Shown here: piece by piece, positions 35,692 to 44,685 of the stretch | How positions within the stretch are numbered: position 1 is the first letter of the stretch | How the letters are laid out: every line of letters starts with the position of its first letter | NCBI RefSeq assembly: GCF_044385915.1 | Contig: NZ_JBISCC010000127.1 | Location: 1 to 64,000, forward strand | Source of the DNA: Thalassobellus citreus | GTDB taxonomy: Bacteria; Bacteroidota; Bacteroidia; Flavobacteriales; Flavobacteriaceae | Length of the DNA: 64,000 nt | Direction of reading: 5' to 3' | Position numbers and translations under genes: made by a program | Notes under the pieces: generated by a model | Seen by the model: the letters and a program-made list of their open reading frames with translations, nothing else | Database searches by the model: none | What the model was told of the DNA's origin: nothing

Positions 35692-36903
35692 TTATTCTAC
35701 ACTTGTTTTGGAATGCACTAAAGGAGCGTTTAAACCAAAAAATGAATTGTTTTTTTTAATTATAGAATTATAATGAGGTATTGAATAATTCCAAATATGA
35801 TACATTCTAATTTTCATTTTTATTTCTAAGTGTTTTTCTTTATTTAATTCTTTTAAGGTTTTGTTAAATGTTAATTTAGATTCTTTCTCTCTTACATCTT
35901 CATATGTATTATTGATAATAGCATTCATTTCTAAAAAACTACAGTACGTTGATTCTAAATCATAAAGACTAAAAATAACATTGTTTTTTTTAATCCAAGG
36001 TTTAATAAGGAATCTTAAGTCTTCAGGTTTTATAATTTCATTTTTGAAATATATTTTGTCTTTTTTTAAGTAGATAAATTTTATTTCAGGAGTAGTTTTA
36101 TCAAATAGAGGAAGTGCTAATGGAGGTGGTGGTGGAATAGAATATTTTTCAGAAGAAGTATTTGTGTTGTAATTATCATTTTCTCTATATGGAGGTAATT
36201 TTTTCATTAGCCTTTCATATTCATAATAAAGTCCTAAGGAGTCATTAAAATTTATGGTTATATTATTTATAAAACATATTTTTAGTTTATTAATGATTGA
36301 TAAGTTATAAAATATATCCTCTAAATATTTCATTGGTGTTGTTTTATCAATAATTAAATATGTTGAGGGTAATAAACTTAATTCACACCTAGTACTTGTT
36401 CTTTCGTAATTTAGAAAAGCAGGTATATCTTTTAATTTTGCATATTTGTCATTTAATTGTAAACCAAATTCTCCATTATCAATTCTTTTTCCATAATAGA
36501 GATAACTAATCAAGTTGTTTTCTTTTTTAGAAGTCTTAATTAATTTTGATATTTGAGGTAATTCTATTTTTAGTAAAGGCTTGTAATCATATAAAGTATC
36601 TAAATCATCTTTTATAAAATGTATAGAATCGTTAAAAGTTAAAGTATCTTTTTCAATCGATCCTTTAAGGGTTATGTTATTAAATTTGAATTTTCCTTTT
36701 TCAATTGTTAATGGATATTTGTTCCAAAAATTAAATGCAGTGTAATTAAATTTTATAGAATCGTTTTGTATTACAACATTTTTGGTTTCATTATATCCGT
36801 AATTTTTTAAAGTCCAATTTGTCCATTTGCCTTCAAATTTCTTTTTGTTTTTACAGGATATAAAACATGAAATTAAAATGAAAACGAAAATTATATTTTT
36901 CAT
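35692..36903 (-). CDS. Lipoprotein of unknown function
   Basis: 403 residues. The start MKNIIFVFILISCFISCKNK has a lipoprotein signal with Cys near residue 13 or 17. The body has repeated short beta-strands (KFEGKWTNWTLKNYGYN, SIKFNYTAFNFW) suggesting a lipocalin-like first domain, and a Pro run (IPPPPPLALP) in the middle. I recognise no family. It is more AT-rich than its neighbours and is read away from the DtxR-type gene. Confidence 0.55.
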   Translation of the reverse strand: MKNIIFVFILISCFISCKNKKKFEGKWTNWTLKNYGYNETKNVVIQNDSIKFNYTAFNFWNKYPLTIEKGKFKFNNITLKGSIEKDTLTFNDSIHFIKDDLDTLYDYKPLLKIELPQISKLIKTSKKENNLISYLYYGKRIDNGEFGLQLNDKYAKLKDIPAFLNYERTSTRCELSLLPSTYLIIDKTTPMKYLEDIFYNLSIINKLKICFINNITINFNDSLGLYYEYERLMKKLPPYRENDNYNTNTSSEKYSIPPPPPLALPLFDKTTPEIKFIYLKKDKIYFKNEIIKPEDLRFLIKPWIKKNNVIFSLYDLESTYCSFLEMNAIINNTYEDVREKESKLTFNKTLKELNKEKHLEIKMKIRMYHIWNYSIPHYNSIIKKNNSFFGLNAPLVHSKTSVE

Positions 36904-36984
36904 AATGGCTAGTATTTATAGTTTTAGCAACAATAAAGGTACTAAAACAGAATAATTTGTTTAAAAATATTCTATTTGTTTTAA

Positions 36985-37004
36985 TTTTTAGCCATACCTA
37001 AAAA
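36985..37004. promoter_or_regulatory. DtxR/MntR-type operator before the repressor gene
   Basis: TTTTTAG-CCATAC-CTAAAAA is a 7-base inverted repeat. Its core TTTAGCCATACCTAAA agrees at 13 of 16 positions with TTTAGTCTAACCTAAA in front of the TonB receptor gene and resembles the DtxR/IdeR consensus. A promoter (TTTT at 37008-37011, TATCTTTA at 37031-37038) follows at once, so bound repressor would touch the -33 region. Confidence 0.65.
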
Positions 37005-37055
37005 TAGTTTTAAACCAAAGTAAATATGTGTATCTTTACAGTATATTTTTATAAC

Positions 37056-37709
37056 ATGGTTTCATTATCTGAAGAGAATTATTTAAAAGCTATTTATCAG
37101 TTAGGACAACAAGGGAGTTTGGCTGTAAGTACTAATGCTATTGCAAAAAAAATTGAGTCTAAAGCGTCTTCGGTTACCGATATGATTAAAAAATTAGCTG
37201 AAAAAAACTTAGCTAATTATGTAAAATATCAAGGCGTGAGTTTAACCGAAAAAGGCCGTTTAGCAGCAGCCTTAGTTGTTAGAAAGCACAGGCTTTGGGA
37301 GGTGTTTTTGGTAGATAAATTAAACTTTTCTTGGGATGAGGTTCATGATGTTGCCGAACAGTTAGAGCATATAAAATCTTTAAAACTAGTAAACGAGTTA
37401 GATGATTTTTTAGGAAACCCAACACACGATCCGCATGGCGATCCTATACCAGATAAAGATGGAAATTATTCGCCTGTAAAAAGTGTGAATATTTTAGATA
37501 TAGAAACAGGGAAAGAAGGCGTTTTAGCATTAGTAAAAAACTCTTCTGATGTGTTTTTAAAGTATTTAAACAAAAATAATTTGGCGTTAGGAGACACTAT
37601 TAAGGTTTTAGATTTTGAACCTTTTGATAACTCGTTAACTATAGAAACTAAATCTAAAAAGATGATTATTTCTAAAGAAGTTGCTCAAAATTTATATTTA
37701 AGCATGTAA
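37056..37709 (+). CDS. DtxR/MntR-family metal-dependent repressor
   Basis: The ATG at 37056 gives 217 residues; an upstream ATG at 37026 lies before the predicted -7 box and is unlikely. It has a winged helix (SLSEENYLKAIYQLG, ASSVTDMIKKLAEK), a metal-binding and dimerisation domain (VRKHRLWEVFLV, VHDVAEQLEH, THDPHGDPIP) and a C-terminal SH3/FeoA-like part. With Mn2+ or Fe2+ bound it should repress metal uptake. The next gene starts two bases after its stop. Confidence 0.9.
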   Translation: MVSLSEENYLKAIYQLGQQGSLAVSTNAIAKKIESKASSVTDMIKKLAEKNLANYVKYQGVSLTEKGRLAAALVVRKHRLWEVFLVDKLNFSWDEVHDVAEQLEHIKSLKLVNELDDFLGNPTHDPHGDPIPDKDGNYSPVKSVNILDIETGKEGVLALVKNSSDVFLKYLNKNNLALGDTIKVLDFEPFDNSLTIETKSKKMIISKEVAQNLYLSM

Positions 37710-37711
37710 TT

Positions 37712-38734
37712 ATGAATACATACAATCCAATATCGGCACTTATTATCTTTTTTGTTATTGCAATATTGCTTTTTGGCTTGTTTAGACCTATAAAGGGTTG
37801 GTTTTGGATTCTTAAAAAGAATTTAAAAGGTAATGAAAAAACAATAATTGAAGATATTTTAAAGCAGTTATATCATTTTGAAAATTCAGAAAACAAAGTT
37901 GATATGAAAACTTTGGTTCAGGTGTTAGATTTTAATAATAATAGCATTGTTGAAGCCATAAAAAAAATGACGATTAATGATTTAATTTATTTTGAATCAG
38001 ATATTTTAAAGTTAACAGAAACAGGACGAGATTATGCGGTTCGTATTGTTAGAGTACATAGGCTTTGGGAACGCTATTTAGCCGATAAAACAGGTTTTGA
38101 TAAAACCGAATGGCATGATAGGGCAGAAAAGATGGAGCATAAGTTAAGTCATGATGAAACCAATACGCTGGCATCTCGTTTAGGAAATCCAAAGTTCGAT
38201 CCGCACGGAGATCCTATCCCTACAAAAACAGGAAAAATGGCTGAGGTTAATGGGACAGAGTTGCCTTTATTACCTGTAAATACCATTGGTAGAATTACAC
38301 ATATTGAAGATGAACCCGAAATAATTTATAAGCAAATTTTAGCCGAAAACATTCATATAGGATCGCTTATTAGAGTGGTTGAAAATAATGCAACTCGTAT
38401 TGTGTTTCTATCGGAAGGTGAAGAGTTTAGGTTAGCACCTATTGTAGCAGCAAATTTAACCGTTGCAGCTATTGAAAAAGAGGTTGTTATTGAAGATAAT
38501 ATTGCCAGATTATCAAGTTTAAAAGAATCAGATACCGCTAAAATTATAGGGATTTCTAAAGAAAGTCGGGGAGAGAGTAGAAGACGACTTTTAGATTTAG
38601 GCTTTGTAAAAGGTGCCGATATTAAAATAGATTTAATGAATCCGTTAGGAGAACCACATGCTTATTTAATAAAAGGTACCTCAATTGCCCTTCGGAAAAA
38701 TCAAGCATCAAAAATTCTTATTAAAAAAGATTAA
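37712..38734 (+). CDS. Membrane-anchored DtxR-like protein fused to FeoA
   Basis: A 340-residue, three-part protein: one N-terminal membrane helix (about 6-32, ALIIFFVIAILLFGLF), a DtxR-like winged helix and dimerisation domain (about 45-170, with HRLWERYLADKTG and FDPHGDPIP) and a C-terminal FeoA domain (about 258-340, GESRRRLLDLGFVKGADIKI). FeoA assists FeoB-type transporters, so this looks like a membrane-bound metal-sensing accessory subunit for the next two gene products. The DtxR part may sense metal without binding DNA. Confidence 0.8.
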   Translation: MNTYNPISALIIFFVIAILLFGLFRPIKGWFWILKKNLKGNEKTIIEDILKQLYHFENSENKVDMKTLVQVLDFNNNSIVEAIKKMTINDLIYFESDILKLTETGRDYAVRIVRVHRLWERYLADKTGFDKTEWHDRAEKMEHKLSHDETNTLASRLGNPKFDPHGDPIPTKTGKMAEVNGTELPLLPVNTIGRITHIEDEPEIIYKQILAENIHIGSLIRVVENNATRIVFLSEGEEFRLAPIVAANLTVAAIEKEVVIEDNIARLSSLKESDTAKIIGISKESRGESRRRLLDLGFVKGADIKIDLMNPLGEPHAYLIKGTSIALRKNQASKILIKKD

Positions 38735-38737
38735 GCC

Positions 38738-39502
38738 ATGGATACAAAAGTAAAAAGTGCTTGCGACACCTGTGAACATTTCAATGCTGAAGGTTTAAAA
38801 AAGCTAGGAATAAATACCAACAATTTCGATTTTGTGGTGGCGTTGGCAGGTAATCCGAATACAGGAAAAAGTACGGTATTCAATTCATTAACAGGATTAA
38901 GGCAACATACCGGGAATTGGCCAGGGAAAACAGTTACTAGAGCCGAAGGAGGTTTTGAGTATAATAGTCAAAAATTTAAGTTGGTCGATTTACCTGGAAC
39001 GTATTCATTGCTCTCCACATCAGAAGATGAAGAAGCAGCTCGAGATTTTATCCTTTTCGGAAAACCCAACGTAACTGTAATTGTTGTAGATGCAAATAGA
39101 TTAGAACGTAACTTAAATTTAGTACTGCAAATTTTAGAAATTACAGATAAGGCAGTATTGTGTTTGAATTTAATGGATGAAGCTAAACGAAACCATATTA
39201 CTATAGATGAACGAACGCTAGCACGCGATTTAGGAATTCCAGTAGTGCCAACCAGTGCTCGATTTAATCAAGGCATTCCAGAGTTAATTCATACTATTAG
39301 CGAGATTGCAAATGGCAATATTGTATGTAAGCCGCATCGTATTAAAAATGTGCCTAGTAATATTGAAAATGCGGTTAAAACGCTTTCTGCTGAAATAGAA
39401 AAAGAGTTCCCTAATATCGCGAATAGCAGATGGATTGCCTTTAGATTGTTAGAAGGTGACACGCATATTATTAATGCTTTAAGAGCAGGAGAATTAGTTT
39501 AA
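38738..39502 (+). CDS. FeoB GTPase domain, encoded as a separate gene
   Basis: 254 residues covering only the cytoplasmic part of FeoB: G1 GNPNTGKST, G3 DLPGTYS, G4 NLMD and the helical regulatory bundle that follows. It ends at a TAA after GELV. FeoB proteins normally continue into the membrane domain; here that is a separate frame 22 bases further on. Both halves have their own start codons and stops interrupt the alternative frames between them, so this is a genuine split. It overlaps no other gene and belongs to the DtxR operon. Confidence 0.85.
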   Translation: MDTKVKSACDTCEHFNAEGLKKLGINTNNFDFVVALAGNPNTGKSTVFNSLTGLRQHTGNWPGKTVTRAEGGFEYNSQKFKLVDLPGTYSLLSTSEDEEAARDFILFGKPNVTVIVVDANRLERNLNLVLQILEITDKAVLCLNLMDEAKRNHITIDERTLARDLGIPVVPTSARFNQGIPELIHTISEIANGNIVCKPHRIKNVPSNIENAVKTLSAEIEKEFPNIANSRWIAFRLLEGDTHIINALRAGELV

Positions 39503-39524
39503 CTAATAGGTTTTTGATAACGAC

Positions 39525-40943
39525 ATGAAGAATAAAAATATAGATCATATATTAGAATTGTCTAACGAATTGCGTTGGCAAATTGGTGACGATTTTCATG
39601 ATAATTTAACCGAAGGTATTTATGCTGATGCGGCTCAAATAGTTAGTGATACCGTAAAGGTTGATAATTCAAAAAAACGTTTTAGATTAGATAGACAAAT
39701 TGATAAAATAGTTACCAGTAAAACGTTTGGGTTTCCTATTATGTTTTTAATCTTAGCTGTGGTGTTATGGTTAACTATAATTGGAGCCAATTATCCTTCA
39801 GGTTTATTAGCAGAACTTTTACTAGATACCGTGCATCCTATTTTAAAATCCTTTGCATCAAATATTGGGATGCCTTGGTGGTTAGATGGGTTTTTAATTG
39901 ATGGTGTTTACCTTGCTGTAGCTTGGGTTATTGCGGTAATGTTACCGCCAATGGCTATCTTTTTTCCTTTATTTACATTATTGGAAGATTTTGGTTATTT
40001 ACCTAGAATCGCTTTTAATTTAGATTCTTTATTTAAAAAATCTGGTGCACATGGTAAGCAAGCTTTAACCATGAGTATGGGTTTTGGTTGTAATGCTGCT
40101 GGTGTGGTTGCTACTCGAATTATTGATAGCCCTAGAGAGCGTTTAATTGCTATAATAACTAATAATTTTTCGTTGTGTAATGGACGATGGCCTACACAAA
40201 TATTAATTGCTACTATTTTTATTGGAGCTGTAGTGCCTTCTTCATTATCTAGTGTAGTTTCATTATTAGCGGTTATAGGAATTGCTGTTTTGGGTATGGC
40301 TTTTATGTTTGGTACATCTTGGGCATTGTCTAAAACCATGTTGAAGGGAGAAGTATCTACATTTAATTTAGAATTACCTCCGTATCGTCCGCCACGTTTT
40401 TGGAAAACCTTATATACCTCGTTAATAGATAGAACCATGATTGTTTTGTGGCGCGCTATTGTTTTTGCAGCTCCTGCGGGTGCGGTTATTTGGTTAATCT
40501 CTAATGTGTATATAGGTAATGAAAGTATAGCTGCTTGGACTATTGATGCTTTAGATGGTTTTGGGTTTCTTTTAGGACTAAATGGTGTTATTTTATTAGC
40601 GTATATAGTCGCGATTCCTGCTAATGAAATTGTGATTCCTACCATATTAATGCTAACGGTTATGGTAACAGGTATTGCTGGAGGTTCTGGTGCAGGTGTT
40701 ATGTTCGAACTAGATTCGGTTACAGCTACAGGTGATATTTTACGTGCAGGTGGTTGGACTTTGCTAACCGCTATAAATTTGATGTTGTTTAGTTTATTAC
40801 ACAACCCATGTAGTACAACTATTTATACTATTTATAAGGAAACAAAAAGTGTAAAATGGACGGTGTTTGCATCTATTATGCCTGTTGTTTTAGGGTTTGT
40901 TGTTACTTTTTTAGTAGCTCAAATTTGGAGAATTATTTTTTAG
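39525..40943 (+). CDS. FeoB-like membrane domain, encoded as a separate gene
   Basis: A 472-residue membrane protein starting in the FeoB linker region (RLDRQIDKIVTSKTFGFPIMF) with two Gate domains and about ten helices. The first Gate motif reads GFGCNAAGVVATRI where ferrous FeoB has the form CxxPAIMATR, and the paired motif reads NNFSLCNGRWPTQ where FeoB has PF.(S/T)CSARLPVY. These changes at the proposed metal path suggest a different cation, possibly Mn2+. It pairs with the separate GTPase gene upstream. Confidence 0.85.
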   Translation: MKNKNIDHILELSNELRWQIGDDFHDNLTEGIYADAAQIVSDTVKVDNSKKRFRLDRQIDKIVTSKTFGFPIMFLILAVVLWLTIIGANYPSGLLAELLLDTVHPILKSFASNIGMPWWLDGFLIDGVYLAVAWVIAVMLPPMAIFFPLFTLLEDFGYLPRIAFNLDSLFKKSGAHGKQALTMSMGFGCNAAGVVATRIIDSPRERLIAIITNNFSLCNGRWPTQILIATIFIGAVVPSSLSSVVSLLAVIGIAVLGMAFMFGTSWALSKTMLKGEVSTFNLELPPYRPPRFWKTLYTSLIDRTMIVLWRAIVFAAPAGAVIWLISNVYIGNESIAAWTIDALDGFGFLLGLNGVILLAYIVAIPANEIVIPTILMLTVMVTGIAGGSGAGVMFELDSVTATGDILRAGGWTLLTAINLMLFSLLHNPCSTTIYTIYKETKSVKWTVFASIMPVVLGFVVTFLVAQIWRIIF

Positions 40944-40988
40944 GTGAATTCATGGTTTGATAGATCTTTATCTATAAAATAATTTGTG

Positions 40989-43232
40989 TTATTTTAAATT
41001 GTATCGCATGCCAAAAAACAAGCGTCTTCCTTGATTAGGACCATAAATATAGGCAGGGTCAAAGGTTAAAGCGTAGGGATTATTGGCTGTTGACATGGCG
41101 TTTCCGTCATTATCAAATTGAACATTTTTATCAAAAGGATCGTTAGCTCTAGCAATAATAAAAGGGTTTCCTTTGTTGGGAGTCCAATTAAGTAGATTCT
41201 TTATTCCGCCGTAAATTTCAAAATTATTTAATCCATCAAAAGTAAATTGTATATTTTGAATACTCCAAACTGGAGATTCTGGCAATCTTGGGTCTAAATC
41301 ACCCAGTAAAGGCAGTCGCATAGAACCATATAGATTTCCTGTATAATCTATGGTGGTATTGTATTTATAATTTTTATAGGTTACTCCCCATGTACCTGTA
41401 AAACTTTCGGTTAAAATTTGACGTTCAGTGATGACATTTTCGGTTTTAGAAACATCTTGTACTGTTGCGCCTACTAATAGTTTTATGCCATTAGAAAGCA
41501 TTGTGTCTATATTTAAGCTTATACCTTTACTTACTGCTTTTCCGTTTAAATTATCATATATAATTTGATTGGGGTTGCTCTCGTAGTCTGGTGCTATTAA
41601 ATTACTGAAATGTGTATACCAAGCTGAGGCATCAATTGTAAACATATTTCCTTGTTTGGTATATAGTTTCGTTAAATAATTTAGGTTTACGTTAAACGAT
41701 CGTTCTGGTTTTAAGGCTTCTGTAATTACAACATCTCTAGAACCTGTAAGTGCTGCGTGTTCTTCGGTAAAAAGATTTACAACACGAAAGCCTGTGCCAG
41801 CATTTAAGCGTAAAACATCGTTTTCTGAAGGTTTAAATTTATAAGCTATTCTTGGGGTGAAAATATTGCCATGACGTTTATCGTAATCATAACGTGCGCC
41901 TAGTAAAACATTGTTTTTTTTATTGAGTTTAATTTCATCTTGAATAAAAATAGAAGGAATTACAATATTATCTGCTTTAATGGTTGCTGGTGTATTGTCA
42001 TTGTAATAGTTGTAACGTGCAGCAATTCCGAATAATAAATCATGATTCTCTAGAGGTTTATCCCAAGTTAATTGAGTAAAACCAATACGTTGAGTTGCTA
42101 AATAAGGTGTATCACCGTAAACAGAATTTTGATTATGATCGGTATATGAAAATTGAAGAAACATATTTTCTTTAACAGGTAATTGGTATTTTCCTAAAAG
42201 CTCGTATCGTTTGGTGTAAATGCTTTCACCGTAGATTTCGGTTCCGCCTCTGTAAGATGAATTCCATTGCATTTCTCCACCCCATCTATCTTCATAAAAA
42301 AAGCGTCCAGCAAGAGAGAATATTCTATTTTGTTTCCTTTTAAAGCTCCATTTTTGAAATATTGATACTCTATCTTGAAGTGTTAAATCGGTAAAATTAT
42401 CATTGTTATTGTCTATTGGGTTGTTGTAATTAAAGTAGTTCACTCCCAAAAGTAAATCTGTTTTATTTCCTATTTTAGCTTTAAAACCAAGGTCTAAATT
42501 CCATTCTCCCCAACCTGTTGCGTAACTATCGACAAAAACTAAAGGGGCATTTTCTGGAAGTTTTGTAATAATGTTTATTAACCCACCAACAGCTTCGCTA
42601 CCATATAAAGACGATGCAGGACCTTTTACAATTTCAATTTGTTCTATAAGAGAATTAGGGATGCCCGATAAACCGTAAACTGTAGATAAACCACTAACAA
42701 TGGGCATACCATCAATTAAAACTAAAGTGTAAGGGCCTTCTAGTCCGTTTATGTGAATATCACCCGTATTACAGACGCTACAATTTATTTGCGGACGTAC
42801 ACCATTAACATTTTGTAGTGCTTCAAAAATATTTGGTGTTGGATTTTTATTAAAAAAGGCGGGTGAGTATACTTCAACAGGTACGGGGCTATCTAGACGC
42901 GATACGGCTTTTAAAGTTCCTGTAACAACAATTTCATTTAGTGCTTCAGATTCTTCTAAATTAAAATTTACTGTAACATCTTTATCTGTGATGGTAACTA
43001 ATTTACTTTGAGTTTTAAAACCTGTAAACGATGCTGTAAGAGTGTAGGTGTCAGATTTAATATTATTAATGCTATATGTGCCATCATCTTTCGTATTTGC
43101 TCCTTTTGTAGTGTTTTTTATATACACATTGGCATAAGGCAGGGGTGCTCCATCGGTTGATACGCGACCCGAAATTTGCTGTGAAAACAAAGTAGTTGGC
43201 AGTATGCTTAAAAATAATATTAGATATTTCAT
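40989..43232 (-). CDS. TonB-dependent outer-membrane receptor, probably for a metal
   Basis: The ATG at 43232 gives 747 residues with a signal peptide (YLILFLSILPTTLFSQ); the upstream start at 43250 would fall in the promoter. A carboxypeptidase-like beta domain (about 20-95) is followed by a plug and beta barrel ending in Phe-Gly-Met-Arg-Tyr-Asn-Leu-Lys. The plug has a C-x2-C pair (QINCSVCNTGD, C151 and C154), a likely metal site. It converges on the split-FeoB operon and carries a matching DtxR-type operator in its promoter, so it should supply the same metal across the outer membrane. Confidence 0.88.
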   Translation of the reverse strand: MKYLILFLSILPTTLFSQQISGRVSTDGAPLPYANVYIKNTTKGANTKDDGTYSINNIKSDTYTLTASFTGFKTQSKLVTITDKDVTVNFNLEESEALNEIVVTGTLKAVSRLDSPVPVEVYSPAFFNKNPTPNIFEALQNVNGVRPQINCSVCNTGDIHINGLEGPYTLVLIDGMPIVSGLSTVYGLSGIPNSLIEQIEIVKGPASSLYGSEAVGGLINIITKLPENAPLVFVDSYATGWGEWNLDLGFKAKIGNKTDLLLGVNYFNYNNPIDNNNDNFTDLTLQDRVSIFQKWSFKRKQNRIFSLAGRFFYEDRWGGEMQWNSSYRGGTEIYGESIYTKRYELLGKYQLPVKENMFLQFSYTDHNQNSVYGDTPYLATQRIGFTQLTWDKPLENHDLLFGIAARYNYYNDNTPATIKADNIVIPSIFIQDEIKLNKKNNVLLGARYDYDKRHGNIFTPRIAYKFKPSENDVLRLNAGTGFRVVNLFTEEHAALTGSRDVVITEALKPERSFNVNLNYLTKLYTKQGNMFTIDASAWYTHFSNLIAPDYESNPNQIIYDNLNGKAVSKGISLNIDTMLSNGIKLLVGATVQDVSKTENVITERQILTESFTGTWGVTYKNYKYNTTIDYTGNLYGSMRLPLLGDLDPRLPESPVWSIQNIQFTFDGLNNFEIYGGIKNLLNWTPNKGNPFIIARANDPFDKNVQFDNDGNAMSTANNPYALTFDPAYIYGPNQGRRLFFGMRYNLK

Positions 43233-43247
43233 TAAAAATAATTTATA

Positions 43248-43279
43248 CAAATATAAATATAAATTTAGGTTAGACTAAA
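43248..43279 (-). promoter_or_regulatory. Promoter and DtxR-type operator of the TonB receptor gene
   Basis: The minus-strand -7 box TATATTTG is at 43255-43248. The operator core TTTAGTCTAACCTAAA (43279-43264) covers the spacer and -33 position, so a bound repressor would block polymerase. It closely matches the operator at 36985-37004. Confidence 0.65.
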
Positions 43280-43379
43280 AATATGTTTTAAAATATTATG
43301 ATTGTGTTAAAACAGTCTTATTTTGAAGTGAAGGCATAGTTGTTGATAAATACTTACCTAAATTTTAATTAAAAATAAG

Positions 43380-43946
43380 ATGATAAAAAAATTCCTTTTA
43401 GCTTTAATTTTTTGCGGATCTACTTTAATTGCAAAGTCTCAAAATGTAAGTGTAGAACAGTCAACTTTCGGAATTCAAACAGGTGTTTTAGGTGTTTGGA
43501 TACATAACGAATCTAAATTATCAAATCAAATAGCTTTAAGAAGTGAATTTGGGCTTGATACTGGTATTTGGGGAGGAAGTTTTTACGATAAAACAGGTTT
43601 TTTACTAGCACCTGTAATCACAGCAGAACCACGTTGGTATTATAATTTGAATAAAAGAACACGAAAATCTAGAAGAATTGATGGTAATAGCGGAAACTTT
43701 ATTTCTTTAAAAACAAGTTATCACCCAGATTGGTTTGTGATTTCTAATTATGATAATATTAGGGTAATAAGCGATATTTCTATTGTTCCAACTTGGGGAA
43801 TAAGAAGAAATATTGGAAATCATTTTAATTATGAAACAGGTATTGGCATTGGGTATGTATATACTTTCGCAAAAAATGCAGGGTATTTAAAAAATGAAAG
43901 TGATGTTGCTGGGAATTTGCACTTAAGAATAGGATATAGATTTTAG
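43380..43946 (+). CDS. Outer-membrane beta-barrel protein, unknown function
   Basis: 188 residues with a signal peptide (FLLALIFCGSTLIAKSQN) and alternating strands ending in Phe (NLHLRIGYRF), the usual end of an outer-membrane barrel. It is read divergently from the TonB receptor gene and the promoter regions adjoin, so it may share metal regulation. No family is recognised. Confidence 0.65.
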   Translation: MIKKFLLALIFCGSTLIAKSQNVSVEQSTFGIQTGVLGVWIHNESKLSNQIALRSEFGLDTGIWGGSFYDKTGFLLAPVITAEPRWYYNLNKRTRKSRRIDGNSGNFISLKTSYHPDWFVISNYDNIRVISDISIVPTWGIRRNIGNHFNYETGIGIGYVYTFAKNAGYLKNESDVAGNLHLRIGYRF

Positions 43947-43964
43947 AATTTTCAATCGACCTAT

Positions 43965-44507
43965 ATGAAACAATTATTTTTAATACTTTTTTTAGGATGT
44001 TTTACATCATGTATTCCGTTAAGAATAGCGCCAAGTATTAAAACCGATAAGGTGATGCTGGCTAAAAAGTTTAAAAGGACACTCCCTAAAGCACATGCTT
44101 TTGTTTTTGAAGATCCTAAAGATGCCAACGAATTTTACAATTATGTAAATACAAAATATGAATTGTACCATCAAGATGTAGATAGAAATGTGCCTTTTGA
44201 TATTAATGACAATGAAGTGCTTTATTTCTCCTTTCATGAAGTTGAAATACCAGATAAAACATTAAACTTTTTGCCTTTTATAATTGATACGGCATTAAAA
44301 TCTAAAGATTTTGACCCCATACTAGAAGATGCATATGTAAGTAGAAGTGGTAATTGGTATATTGCTATAACAGTTACAGATGATGCTTTAAATGATTGTT
44401 TAAAACCTGATAATATACATTATCAAAGTGTTTTAAAATACCTGAAAGATTTAAGAATGGAGTATATAAACACTCAGAATTATATTGAAGCGTTGTTGAG
44501 AAGGTAA
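43965..44507 (+). CDS. Lipoprotein of unknown function
   Basis: 180 residues with a lipoprotein signal (LFLGCFTSCIPL, Cys near residue 11 or 16). The mature part is mixed helix and strand (KAHAFVFEDPKDANEFYNYV). It lies 18 bases after the beta-barrel gene and is probably co-transcribed. It converges on the feo operon. No known domain is seen. Confidence 0.6.
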   Translation: MKQLFLILFLGCFTSCIPLRIAPSIKTDKVMLAKKFKRTLPKAHAFVFEDPKDANEFYNYVNTKYELYHQDVDRNVPFDINDNEVLYFSFHEVEIPDKTLNFLPFIIDTALKSKDFDPILEDAYVSRSGNWYIAITVTDDALNDCLKPDNIHYQSVLKYLKDLRMEYINTQNYIEALLRR

Positions 44508-44512
44508 GCGTT

Positions 44513-44650
44513 TTAATGACATCCACATCCATCATCGCCTCCACAGGCTTTTTTGGATGTTGGCTTTTTCCAAAAATATTTTTTAATTAAAAAAAGCAAA
44601 GCGATTCCTAAAGTAAAAAGAACCAGTATGTTTTGAATAATGGTGTTCAT
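44513..44650 (-). CDS. FeoB-associated Cys-rich membrane protein
   Basis: A 45-residue frame: one membrane helix (NILVLFTLGIALLFLI), a basic linker and a tail with three cysteines and a final His (ACGGDDGCGCH). This is the form of the small FeoB-associated cysteine-rich proteins, functional counterparts of FeoC. It starts 35 bases after feoB on the same strand and completes a feoA-feoB-small-protein operon. Its tail could bind Fe2+ or an iron-sulfur cluster. Confidence 0.75.
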   Translation of the reverse strand: MNTIIQNILVLFTLGIALLFLIKKYFWKKPTSKKACGGDDGCGCH

Positions 44651-44685
44651 GTTTTTTTAGTCGATATTCTTTTAAACTCCTTAAA

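Noticed and set aside
37026..37055. Upstream ATG for the DtxR-type repressor at 37026
   Set aside because: It lies before the predicted -7 box (37031-37038) and would add a hydrophobic stub not seen in the family.
39995..40804. Long 269-codon minus-strand open frame opposite the split FeoB membrane gene
   Set aside because: It is a mirror of the coding frame: composition is Pro/Thr/Ile-rich with no domain, and the plus strand encodes a clear FeoB membrane domain.
38738..40943. Split FeoB as a single sequencing frameshift
   Set aside because: Translating the gap in the other frames meets stops before the two coding parts can be joined, and each part has a good start codon and natural domain boundary.
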